A stretch of 7,273 nt of DNA, from positions 1-7,273 of the forward strand of contig JAAUTJ010000232.1 in the NCBI GenBank assembly GCA_012031475.1, in the 5' to 3' direction. A program made the position numbers and the translations under genes. Under the pieces are notes generated by a model that was not told the DNA's origin, did no database searches, and saw only the letters and a list, made by a program, of their open reading frames with translations. The stretch is from Leptolyngbyaceae cyanobacterium SM1_3_5. GTDB taxonomy: Bacteria > Cyanobacteriota > Cyanobacteriia > Elainellales > Elainellaceae. Below, in pieces: positions 1-6,126 of this stretch; positions within the stretch are counted from its first letter, which is position 1, and each line of letters opens with the position of its first letter.

Positions 1-480
1 TTTTAACTGTTTAGCTAAAGCGGCTGCGGGCGAGTCAAACTGCGGCTGAGCTTCGGGTTGGTGATACTGTTGCAAAATTTGCTGCTCATACCACTCCAAA
101 CCTCGATCTAAATCCGCAAAAATGTGACAGTAGGGGTCATTTTTCTCGATGCAGTCTCCCTGCTCAAGTCGCTGCATCGCCTCAGCAGACAAGTTCGTGT
201 AGAGCAGATGGACTTGTTTTTGGGTAGCAACCTGCTTGAGTTTTGCAAAGCTGAGAACCGCAGAAGCATCAAGTCCGCTGACCAATCGAAAATCTAAAAT
301 TACACATCGCACAGGTTTTGAATCGGCATGATTGATGCGATCGCGCACTTGATTCAGCAGCTTATTCGCTGTCCCAAAAAAGATCAGCCCTTGCAGTTCG
401 ACAATGTAGGCTTGGTCGCCTTCTGTTTCAAGAATTTCCAGTTCTTCAGAAGTTCTTAAAACGTTGCTGTGGTGATAGTT
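1..480 (-). CDS. STAS domain of the same SulP transporter (out of frame, partial at window edge)
   Basis: Reading the minus strand from 480 to 1 gives 160 codons without a stop, running off the window. It begins NYHHSNVLRT, the usual SulP linker just after the last membrane span, then gives a STAS domain: YIVELQGLIFFGTANKLL, then VILDFRLVSGLDASAVLSF. The DASA loop corresponds to the phospho-serine loop of SpoIIAA-type anti-sigma antagonists. STAS domains are the cytoplasmic regulatory tail of SulP transporters. There is no plausible start codon or ribosome binding site, so I do not regard it as a separate gene. Adding one G to the GGG at 483-481 (minus-strand sense) joins it smoothly to the permease. 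The stretch after STAS (EWYEQQILQQ, then a Gln/Pro/Ala-rich linker) is still open at position 1. Some cyanobacterial relatives carry a cyclic-nucleotide-binding domain there, but none is visible here. Confidence 0.85.
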
Positions 481-1805
481 CCCGTGCTGATGCGACGAAC
501 AACGGTTAGGCGGCTATAGTTGACGACAAACAAAACGATCGCGGCCAGCAGGCCAACGCCGATCGCTTGCAGAAAGCCAACGGTTGCCGTCACCAGCACA
601 ATCAAAATGATGATTGCATAGTCCGATCGCGAAAATTTGAACCAGGCTTCATAGAGCCATTCGTTAAAAAATTCTAGCGTTACCAGCAGCGGCATTCCAA
701 TCAAAATAAACTTGGGAAATAGCGACAGAATCGGTGCGCCACCCAGCAGCATTGCTAAACAAATGGCGGCCACAATCCATCCGGTCAAACGTCCGGTTGT
801 TCCCAACTGATTTGCCAAGGCATTTTCGCCCGCACTGGCAAATCCGCCCACGCCGCCGCCCGTTCCCGAAAGCAGCCATGCCAAGCTAGCCACTTTCAAT
901 TCCCGGTTGAAGTCCAGATCGCGGGTGGCGATCAGTTCAACGCCATTGCCGTGCAGCAGCAGCGCGATCGTGGCGACCAGCCAAAGTGCGGCTAGTGTCG
1001 GAGCTTGCTGAAGCACAACGCTCCAGTCAGCCTGTGCGATCGCGCTGAGGGTGGCGAACTGGTACAGCCCGCCAGAAGGAACACTGCCAAGCAGCAACCC
1101 TTGGGCACTGGCCTCAGCGATCGGTGTTCCCGTCAGGGCTAGACCCACATAGAAAAGTGCAACCGCGATCGCCAAGATGCTGGGGTAAACCGCCACATGC
1201 GTAATCCGCTGAGGAACCAGGAACATGACAGCGGCAAATATTAAGCCTGGAACCCATTGCAGTAGAGCATTCAGTTGAAAGAAAGCGGCGATCGAAGGTG
1301 AACTAAGTCCTGAGACAGATTGGAATGCTGCGGTTAGCAACAGAACTCCGGTTCCTGCTAGAAAGCCCCCAACAACTGGGTAAGGAATGAAGCGAACAAA
1401 GCTGCCAAGTTTGAAAAAGCCTAAAGCGAAGAAAATGCCGCTGACGATGACACTATTCAAGGCAATGGTGACAACAACGGTCAGCAGTTTTTGCTCAAAT
1501 GGAGCATTCGGCATCAACTCAACGATCTGCCGCGCCACAAGACTAAAGATTGGCACGGTAGACTCGGCAATGGTGGCGACGATCGCAGGATAAGAACTAA
1601 AAGAAGTGATGACGACGCTAATCACAACCGAGCTAAACAACAGCAGCCCGATTCCAAACGGCAGAGCGGGTGCTAGATCGCCTGAGAAAATCACCGTGCC
1701 AAATGATACCGCACTGGTGACGGTCAACAGTCCCATAATGGCACCCGAAACTAGATCGGAGACAACAGGATTAGCAGCAGGCTTAGAGTATACGAGATCA
1801 GTCAC
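456..1805 (-). CDS. SulP/SLC26-family anion transporter, permease (membrane) domain
   Basis: Inner-membrane transporter of the SulP family, which moves sulfate, bicarbonate or other inorganic anions; the substrate cannot be told from this sequence. The 449-residue product is almost wholly hydrophobic with many membrane segments. Near its N-terminus it has the family pattern SGDLAPALPFGIG (about residues 42-54), and near its end FNEWLYEAW followed by the last membrane spans. It does not resemble the BicA bicarbonate transporter at the N-terminus. The start is GTG at 1803-1805. It is the most upstream start available because an in-frame TAG lies 12 bases before it; no strong ribosome binding site is visible. 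The frame stops at 456, exactly where the STAS domain should begin. The STAS domain is present in another frame (1-480), so this is probably one gene broken by a missing base in the CCC run at 481-483. It is transcribed away from the chemosensory operon. Confidence 0.9.
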   Translation of the reverse strand: MTDLVYSKPAANPVVSDLVSGAIMGLLTVTSAVSFGTVIFSGDLAPALPFGIGLLLFSSVVISVVITSFSSYPAIVATIAESTVPIFSLVARQIVELMPNAPFEQKLLTVVVTIALNSVIVSGIFFALGFFKLGSFVRFIPYPVVGGFLAGTGVLLLTAAFQSVSGLSSPSIAAFFQLNALLQWVPGLIFAAVMFLVPQRITHVAVYPSILAIAVALFYVGLALTGTPIAEASAQGLLLGSVPSGGLYQFATLSAIAQADWSVVLQQAPTLAALWLVATIALLLHGNGVELIATRDLDFNRELKVASLAWLLSGTGGGVGGFASAGENALANQLGTTGRLTGWIVAAICLAMLLGGAPILSLFPKFILIGMPLLVTLEFFNEWLYEAWFKFSRSDYAIIILIVLVTATVGFLQAIGVGLLAAIVLFVVNYSRLTVVRRISTGTITTATF

Positions 1806-2046
1806 TTCTAGCTTCTATATAATTGCGAAATATTGCAGATTTATTCTACGAGATTTTGTGAAAATTCGCTTCGATCGCCGCTGAATTTCTAACTTTCGGG
1901 ATAAATTTTAAGACGGTCGCGACGGTAAAACCGCTCGCTTTCTCGTCTGAACCTTGCGGAAGATGCTCGATTGAATCAGTTTCGATAATATGATCGAATC
2001 CATCATGATCGCGGAACTGGCGTTTTTGCGAAACTCATTTCAACTG
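1806..2046. promoter_or_regulatory. Divergent spacer between the SulP transporter and the chemosensory operon
   Basis: This AT-rich gap separates two divergent units, so promoters for both should lie in it. Toward the operon, GATAAT at 1984-1989 is a reasonable -10 box, but there is no good -35 at the usual spacing. If it is used, transcription would begin just inside the longest possible cheW frame (ATG 1990), favouring the start at 2047. Toward the transporter, TAGAAT (complement of 1843-1848) is a weak -10 candidate. An 8-bp palindrome GTCGCGAC (1916-1923) sits within a direct repeat of GACGGT (1912-1917 and 1921-1926), which could be an operator. All of these are weak matches judged by eye. 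Confidence 0.3.
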
Positions 2047-2547
2047 ATGCTGCTGTTGCTGTTCCAGCTTGGTGAAAATCGGTACGCGATCGATACGGCT
2101 GATGTCGTTGAAATTGTGCCAATGGTGCTGCTGACGAAAATTCCGGCTGCACCTGATCATATTGCTGGAGTTTTTAACTACCACAGCAGCATTGTTCCCG
2201 TGATTGATCTGAGTCAGTTAATTCGGGGAACGCCCTGCCAGACTTGCTACAGCACTCGCATTGTTATTGTGAACGCAGCCATTGTGAACGCAGCCATTGT
2301 GAGTTCAGTTGCAGCAGATGATAGGTTCGATCGCCATGCTGCTCAGCCGTTGGGATTGATGGCTGAGCGGGTGACGGAAACAGTGAAAGCCGATGCAAAT
2401 CGCTTAGAAAGCGCCCAAAAAGTTAGCCAGGTTTCCTATTTGGGCGAGCCATTTCTTGACGAGCAAGGCATGATTCAGCAGGTGCATTGGCGGCATTTTG
2501 TTTTAGAGGCTCAGCAAGCCGTATTGTTCACGAATGGCGAGAATTAG
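2047..2547 (+). CDS. cheW: CheW-like adaptor, WspB-like (first gene of the operon)
   Basis: Small cytoplasmic scaffold protein that couples a chemoreceptor to the CheA kinase. From ATG 2047 it gives 166 residues starting MLLLLFQLGENRYAID, the typical CheW opening, followed by the IPAAPDHIAGVFNYHSSIVPVIDLS core, where CheW proteins have their GxxNxRGxxxPVxDL signature. Here NY replaces the usual N-x-RG, as in WspB-type adaptors. A longer frame begins at ATG 1990 and another in-frame ATG lies at 2005. I prefer 2047 because the added 19 residues have no CheW character and a candidate -10 overlaps the 1990 start; none of the three has a clear ribosome binding site. A perfect 15-bp in-frame tandem duplication encodes residues 74-83. 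The stop lies 4 bases before the cheR ATG, so the two are probably translationally coupled. Confidence 0.88.
   Translation: MLLLLFQLGENRYAIDTADVVEIVPMVLLTKIPAAPDHIAGVFNYHSSIVPVIDLSQLIRGTPCQTCYSTRIVIVNAAIVNAAIVSSVAADDRFDRHAAQPLGLMAERVTETVKADANRLESAQKVSQVSYLGEPFLDEQGMIQQVHWRHFVLEAQQAVLFTNGEN
2266..2302 (+). repeat. In-frame 15-bp tandem repeat inside cheW
   Basis: ATTGTGAACGCAGCC occurs twice back to back (2266-2280 and 2281-2295), followed by a 7-base start of a third copy (ATTGTGA, 2296-2302). Each unit encodes IVNAA, so the frame is kept. It falls in a strand-to-loop transition where CheW proteins vary in length. It looks like a recent slippage duplication, since the two copies are identical even at third codon positions. 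Confidence 0.9.
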
Positions 2548-2551
2548 GTAG

Positions 2552-3169
2552 ATGGTGCAGGACGAAATTGAAGAGATCCTGCGCCAGCGATTAGGACTCG
2601 ATCCAAACAGTATTGGATCGCGAATTATTGCCCGTGCGGTCGCGCAGCGACAGGTCGCCTGTCAAATCCGCGATCGCGCCTTCTACCTGAAACTTCTGCA
2701 AATTTCTCCTCAAGAATTGAACAGTTTAGTTGAAGCGGTAGTTGTTCCTGAAACCTGGTTTTTTCGAGACAAAGAACCATTTGTTTATCTGCGTAACTAC
2801 TTGCAGGAATGGCGATCGAATACTTCTGATGTGCTACGTATTCTCAGCATTCCTTGTTCGACGGGTGAAGAACCATATTCGATCGCAATGACGCTGCTTG
2901 ATGCTGGACTTTCAACTCACCAGTTTCACATCGATGCGGTTGATATTAGCCAGGTTGCACTGGCAAAAGCAAAGCAAGCGGTTTATGGCAATCATTCTTT
3001 TCGGGGTGTTGAAGAGCGAATGATTCAGCGCCATTTTCAAAAGATCAAGGAGGGATATGAAGTGCGATCGATCGTTCGTGAATCAGTTCACTTTATTCGA
3101 GGAAATGTACTAGAACCGCAATTTTTAGTGCAGAAGAAGTATCAAATTATTTCTGTCGAAATCTTTTGA
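2552..3169 (+). CDS. cheR: CheR-type receptor methyltransferase, N-terminal and SAM-binding part (WspC-like; frame-broken)
   Basis: CheR transfers methyl groups from S-adenosylmethionine to glutamates on the chemoreceptor. This piece (205 codons from ATG 2552) has the alpha-helical N-terminal domain, then VVPETWFFRD (T68-D73), the CheR-type Glu-Thr-x-Phe-Phe-Arg-Asp signature with Trp at the variable position, the SAM-binding loop CSTGEEPYS (residues 102-110) and the acidic DAVDIS strand (about 128-133). The start follows the cheW stop by 4 bases. The last residues (SVEIF) are off-family. In the next frame the DNA reads FCRNLLIYLD, the universal CheR motif, so one T is apparently missing from TTT at 3150-3152. 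Restoring it gives one 402-residue protein ending at 3759. As written, the sequence would give a protein cut inside the catalytic domain. Confidence 0.9.
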   Translation: MVQDEIEEILRQRLGLDPNSIGSRIIARAVAQRQVACQIRDRAFYLKLLQISPQELNSLVEAVVVPETWFFRDKEPFVYLRNYLQEWRSNTSDVLRILSIPCSTGEEPYSIAMTLLDAGLSTHQFHIDAVDISQVALAKAKQAVYGNHSFRGVEERMIQRHFQKIKEGYEVRSIVRESVHFIRGNVLEPQFLVQKKYQIISVEIF

Positions 3170-3759
3170 TCTATCTCGATCGAACTGCTCGTAATTTTCT
3201 AATGCGATCGCTAGATACTGCTTTGCTAGACAATGGAATTTTGTTTCTAGGAGCAGCGGAAACATCACAGCTTCAAGATCAATCTTATAGGCCGATCGAT
3301 CATTCCTTTACGTTTGCCTTTCGCAAAGAATCTCCGGCTATCCTTGTTCAATCGATCGAAAAAGTAGCGATTGCGCCGCCTAAAATCATTCAGCCTTCAC
3401 CACAACTTTCAGTCATACCAGTGGCTCATACTCCATCTGAGCTTCCATCTTTGAAAACCGCGAAGCAACTTGCCGATCGCGGCCAACTTCACGATGCGGC
3501 TCAACTCTGTGAATCGATTTTGCGAGCCGATCCAACACAGGCAGATGTGTATTTGCTGCTGGGTGAAGTTTATCAGGGACTCAACCAGCCCAAGCAGGCG
3601 CAGCAGAATTTTCAAAAAGCAATTTACCTCAACCCTGAAGCGTATGAAGCACTCGTTCATCTGGCATTATTAAAAGAGCAGGAGGGCGATCGATCGGCAG
3701 CGCAGCGATTGAAACAGCGGGTGCAGCGGATTATCAACGATCAAAATAGATCAAATTAG
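3154..3759 (+). CDS. cheR: CheR C-terminal part with TPR repeats (continuation of the broken cheR)
   Basis: This frame carries the end of the methyltransferase fold, CRNLLIYLDRTARNFL then GILFLGAAET, where CheR proteins usually read GGxLFLGHAE. A Pro-rich linker follows, then about three tetratricopeptide repeats (roughly residues 301-328, 332-363 and 366-395 of the repaired protein). Recognisable repeat cores are ADRGQLHDAAQLCESILRADP and LLGEVYQGLNQPKQAQ. A C-terminal TPR is the mark of WspC- and FrzF-type methyltransferases and is thought to mediate protein contacts. If it were separate, the only early start would be TTG 3166, inside a catalytic motif, with no ribosome binding site. I therefore treat it as the second half of the gene beginning at 2552. 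The stop is 9 bases before the receptor ATG. Confidence 0.88.
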   Translation, partial: CRNLLIYLDRTARNFLMRSLDTALLDNGILFLGAAETSQLQDQSYRPIDHSFTFAFRKESPAILVQSIEKVAIAPPKIIQPSPQLSVIPVAHTPSELPSLKTAKQLADRGQLHDAAQLCESILRADPTQADVYLLLGEVYQGLNQPKQAQQNFQKAIYLNPEAYEALVHLALLKEQEGDRSAAQRLKQRVQRIINDQNRSN

Positions 3760-3768
3760 GCGGTGATT

Positions 3769-5376
3769 ATGGCTCGATCGATCTTGAATAGCGTCACCAA
3801 TCGCATCCTGCTGGGGTATTCAATTCCGCTGCTGGCGCTATTCGGATTAAGTGCATTGGTTTACAATTCTACGACTCGTGCCTTTCAGCAAGAGCAGGTC
3901 AGCAACCAGACTGAACAGTACATCCACAATACTAATTTGTTGGTAGATGGACTGAATCGCATGATTGGCAGTGCCCGCGCCTATTTGTTGTTTCCAGGAG
4001 AGCAAAACTACGTTAGAACTTACAATGAAGCACACGAAGATTTTACTGAAAGTGTCAGTAAAGTTTCAACGGTTGCTGATCCTGAAACGCGAGAACTCGT
4101 GAACGATTTGAATCAGCTTGGTGAAGAATACGATCGAACGCTGCAAAATGTATTTCGTTTGGTCGATCAAAATCAAATTCCCCAAGCGAGAGCAGAAGTG
4201 ACGCAGCCACGAATCTCTGAAGTGATTGCTCAGCGCGATCGCCTCATCAACGAATTTCAAGATGAACTCGATCGCAACAATCAAGCGGTTCGTAATTCTC
4301 AGCAGGCTTTATTGCGTCTAATTATTATTGGTACTGGATTAACAATTTTAGTGACGCTGCTAACTGGATTATTTGCAACATTGGCGCTGCGACGACAACT
4401 TCCCAAGGTCGTTGATGCTGCAACAGCGATCGCGAATGGAGATTTAACGCAATCAATCGAAGCTGGCAAAGATGCAACCGAAGTTGGACGGCTCTTAAAT
4501 GCGTTTCAAGAGATGGTTAAAAGTTTGAATGGGTTGATTACGCAGGCGCAGCGATCGGGTATTCAAATTAGCACTTCGACCACTCAAATTGCGGCAGCAG
4601 GACGACAGCTTGAAGCAACGGTGAATGAACAGGTGGCATCCATGCATGAAGTCAAAGCGACTTCTCGGCAAATTGCTTCCACCGCTGGCGAACTCGCGCA
4701 GGCAATGGATGAAGTGGCAGAAACCGCACAGGCTACGACGATCGCTGCTTCCAGCAGTCAAACCAATCTCGATAAAATTCAGGCAGCGATGCAAAGTTTG
4801 GTGTTAGCAACCAGTTCAATTTCATCTAAATTGAAGGTGATGGATGAAAAGGCAAATAACATTAATAACGTCGTGACGACGATTACAAAAGTTGCAGATC
4901 AAACGAATTTGCTGTCGCTAAATGCGGCGATCGAAGCGGAAAAGGCCGGAGAATATGGAGCCGGATTTGCTGTTGTCGCCAGAGAAATTCGGCGTTTGGC
5001 TGACCAATCTGCGGTTTCCACGCTGGAGATTGAGCAGATGGTGAAAGGAATGCAAACCTCGGTTTCGACGGGCGTAATGGAAATGGACAGGTTCAGCCGA
5101 GAAGTGACGAAATATGTGGAAGAAGTTGGCGAAATCAGCCAGCAAATTGCCAGCTTTATCACTGAAGTTCAAGGGCTTTCGCCGCGCTTTGAAACGGTCA
5201 GCCAGCGGATGGATGAGCAGTATCGCGGAGCCGAGCAAATTAGCACCGCGATCGCCCAATTGAGCGACGCTTCATATCAAACGATGCAGTCTTTGCAGGA
5301 AACGAATACCGCTTTGACGCAGTTGGACGATGCGGCACAAGGATTGCAGCAAGAGATTTCTCAGTTTAAGGTTTGA
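3769..5376 (+). CDS. Methyl-accepting chemotaxis protein, WspA-like receptor
   Basis: Intact 535-residue membrane chemoreceptor. In order: TM1 (about residues 13-32); a helical periplasmic sensor of about 150 residues resembling a four-helix bundle; TM2 (about 183-207); a HAMP domain (about 208-257, with AIANGDL); and a long coiled-coil signalling domain. Its hairpin tip, QTNLLSLNAAIEAEKAGEYG from residue 378 followed by GFAVVAREIRRLADQ, contacts CheA and CheW. The SLNAAIEAEKAGEYG form is typical of WspA-type receptors rather than Tar/Tsr types. There is no C-terminal NWETF-like pentapeptide; it ends EISQFKV. I chose ATG 3769 over GTG 3763 because GGCGG at 3759-3763 sits at a usable distance before it, while GTG lies within 4 bases of the cheR stop. 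The ligand is unknown. Its stop codon lies in the first unit of a 16-bp tandem repeat. Confidence 0.94.
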   Translation: MARSILNSVTNRILLGYSIPLLALFGLSALVYNSTTRAFQQEQVSNQTEQYIHNTNLLVDGLNRMIGSARAYLLFPGEQNYVRTYNEAHEDFTESVSKVSTVADPETRELVNDLNQLGEEYDRTLQNVFRLVDQNQIPQARAEVTQPRISEVIAQRDRLINEFQDELDRNNQAVRNSQQALLRLIIIGTGLTILVTLLTGLFATLALRRQLPKVVDAATAIANGDLTQSIEAGKDATEVGRLLNAFQEMVKSLNGLITQAQRSGIQISTSTTQIAAAGRQLEATVNEQVASMHEVKATSRQIASTAGELAQAMDEVAETAQATTIAASSSQTNLDKIQAAMQSLVLATSSISSKLKVMDEKANNINNVVTTITKVADQTNLLSLNAAIEAEKAGEYGAGFAVVAREIRRLADQSAVSTLEIEQMVKGMQTSVSTGVMEMDRFSREVTKYVEEVGEISQQIASFITEVQGLSPRFETVSQRMDEQYRGAEQISTAIAQLSDASYQTMQSLQETNTALTQLDDAAQGLQQEISQFKV

Positions 5377-5432
5377 AATGATCCAGGTTTGAAATGATCC
5401 AGGTTTGAAATGATCAAGGTCTGAAATGAATA
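5369..5432 (+). repeat. 16-bp tandem repeat carrying a chain of mini-ORFs between receptor and cheW genes
   Basis: Three near-identical 16-bp units (AGGTTTGAAATGATCC at 5369, 5385 and 5401; the third ends in A) are followed by a degenerate fourth (AGGTCTGAAATGAATA, 5417-5432). The first unit contains the receptor stop TGA (5374-5376) and the last contains the cheW ATG (5426). Between them the DNA reads as three complete mini-ORFs, ATG-ATC-CAG-GTT-TGA twice and ATG-ATC-AAG-GTC-TGA once. Each is separated from the next by a single A, and each ATG has AGG six bases upstream. The array therefore repeats a stop/ribosome-site/start cassette. It probably arose by slippage of the original gene junction. 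Confidence 0.92.
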
Positions 5433-5677
5433 TGGCGGCCTGCTGGGATGAAATTGGCGTGAATGGCGATCGATCGTGCAATCGCCTTGAAACCGTTTTG
5501 CACTGCTTCAATTGTCCTGTCTATACCTGCACCGGACGCAGTTTGCTAGATCGGGAAATTCCGATCGATTACCTTCAGGAAACCACGCAGGCTTTAGCCG
5601 AAAAACGAACGCGATCGCCACCGCAATTCAGCAAGATTCGCTTAAGATTGGACAGGCTCAAGATACTCTATCAGTGA
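5426..5677 (+). CDS. cheW: WspD-like CheW, N-terminal Cys-rich extension (first piece of a frame-broken gene)
   Basis: Start of the second CheW-type adaptor. ATG 5426 is preceded by AGG six bases away, the last unit of the tandem repeat. The first 60 residues are not CheW fold. They read CWDEIGVNGDRSC, then HCFNCPVY, then LLDREIP and YLQETTQAL. This is the extension I know from WspD proteins, with four conserved cysteines (C6, C18, C27, C30) and an extra C35. After AEK at 5600-5605 the frame drifts into unrelated sequence and stops at 5677. Meanwhile the next frame runs into a CheW core. One A missing from the A5 run at 5601-5605 explains this and would join it to the piece at 5605-6115. The function of the extension is unknown to me; metal or redox binding is a guess. 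Confidence 0.85.
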   Translation: MNMAACWDEIGVNGDRSCNRLETVLHCFNCPVYTCTGRSLLDREIPIDYLQETTQALAEKRTRSPPQFSKIRLRLDRLKILYQ

Positions 5678-6115
5678 TGATTTTTTGCTTAGGAAATGAG
5701 CGATTTGCTCTGCCCGTCTCTGTCCTTCAAGAAATTACTCGTCCGACTGAAATTCATGTTTTACCGCATCGCAGTAACGATTTATTTTTAGGTTTGGTAA
5801 ACATTCGCGGCGAGGTTTTGCCTTGTGCCTCTTTGAGCCAGCTTTTGAATGTGGAAATGCCGATCGATCCGACCGATAGCCGCATTAATCTTCGACGCAT
5901 GATCGTGACCGGACAAGAGAGCCGCTGGGTGTTTCCGGTTGATGAAGTGCATCGCGTTTACCGATTTCATGTTAGTGAACTACAAAGCTGTGCCTGTTGC
6001 GATTGCTAAAGCGCCGCAAGCTTATACCCAAGGCATCATTGACTGGCAGCAAGAAAAAGTCAATTATCTAGATGCGACCCGTTTACTCGACACGCTCGAT
6101 CGCTGCCTGCTTTAA
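5605..6115 (+). CDS. cheW: WspD-like CheW core and C-terminus (continuation of the broken gene)
   Basis: This region encodes the CheW fold proper: MIFCLGNERFALPVSVLQEI, then LPHRSNDLFLGLVNIRGEVLPC, which contains the LVNIRG signature loop of CheW adaptors. Then come FPVDEVHRVYRFHVSEL. The open frame stops at 6009 with an off-family tail (SCACCDC). Shifting one base at the AAA run 5984-5986 (one A too many) continues as QAVPVAIAKAP, then GIIDWQQ and LDATRLLDTLDRCLL, a normal CheW ending, with TAA at 6113-6115. With both repairs the gene 5426-6115 encodes about 229 residues, close to the WspD length I remember. Internal starts exist (GTG 5674, ATG 5677), so a shorter CheW-only product could be made if the breaks are real. 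The repaired stop is 11 bases before cheA. Confidence 0.85.
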
Positions 6116-6126
6116 CCAAAGCTGCC

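Noticed and set aside
1387..1884. Plus-strand open frames inside and beyond the transporter gene
   Set aside because: Lys/Arg/Thr/Asn-rich products opposite hydrophobic membrane-protein codons, a common shadow effect, with no family resemblance.
1912..1936. Rho-independent terminator in the divergent spacer
   Set aside because: The palindrome GTCGCGAC and the small CGGT-AAAA-CCG hairpin are short and have no T-run after them; both flanking genes start here rather than end.
3140..3175. Programmed ribosomal frameshifting in cheR
   Set aside because: No slippery heptamer and no evident downstream stem; similar breaks in other genes point to a common sequencing cause.
4918..5259. Antisense open frames within the receptor gene (also 4495-4794 and 4899-5162)
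   Set aside because: They lie opposite a strongly conserved signalling domain, have no recognisable motifs or ribosome sites, and look like mirror frames of coding DNA.
5369..5432. The 16-bp tandem repeats as a CRISPR array or integration site
   Set aside because: The units are contiguous with no spacers, are too short, and overlap a stop and a start codon of flanking genes.
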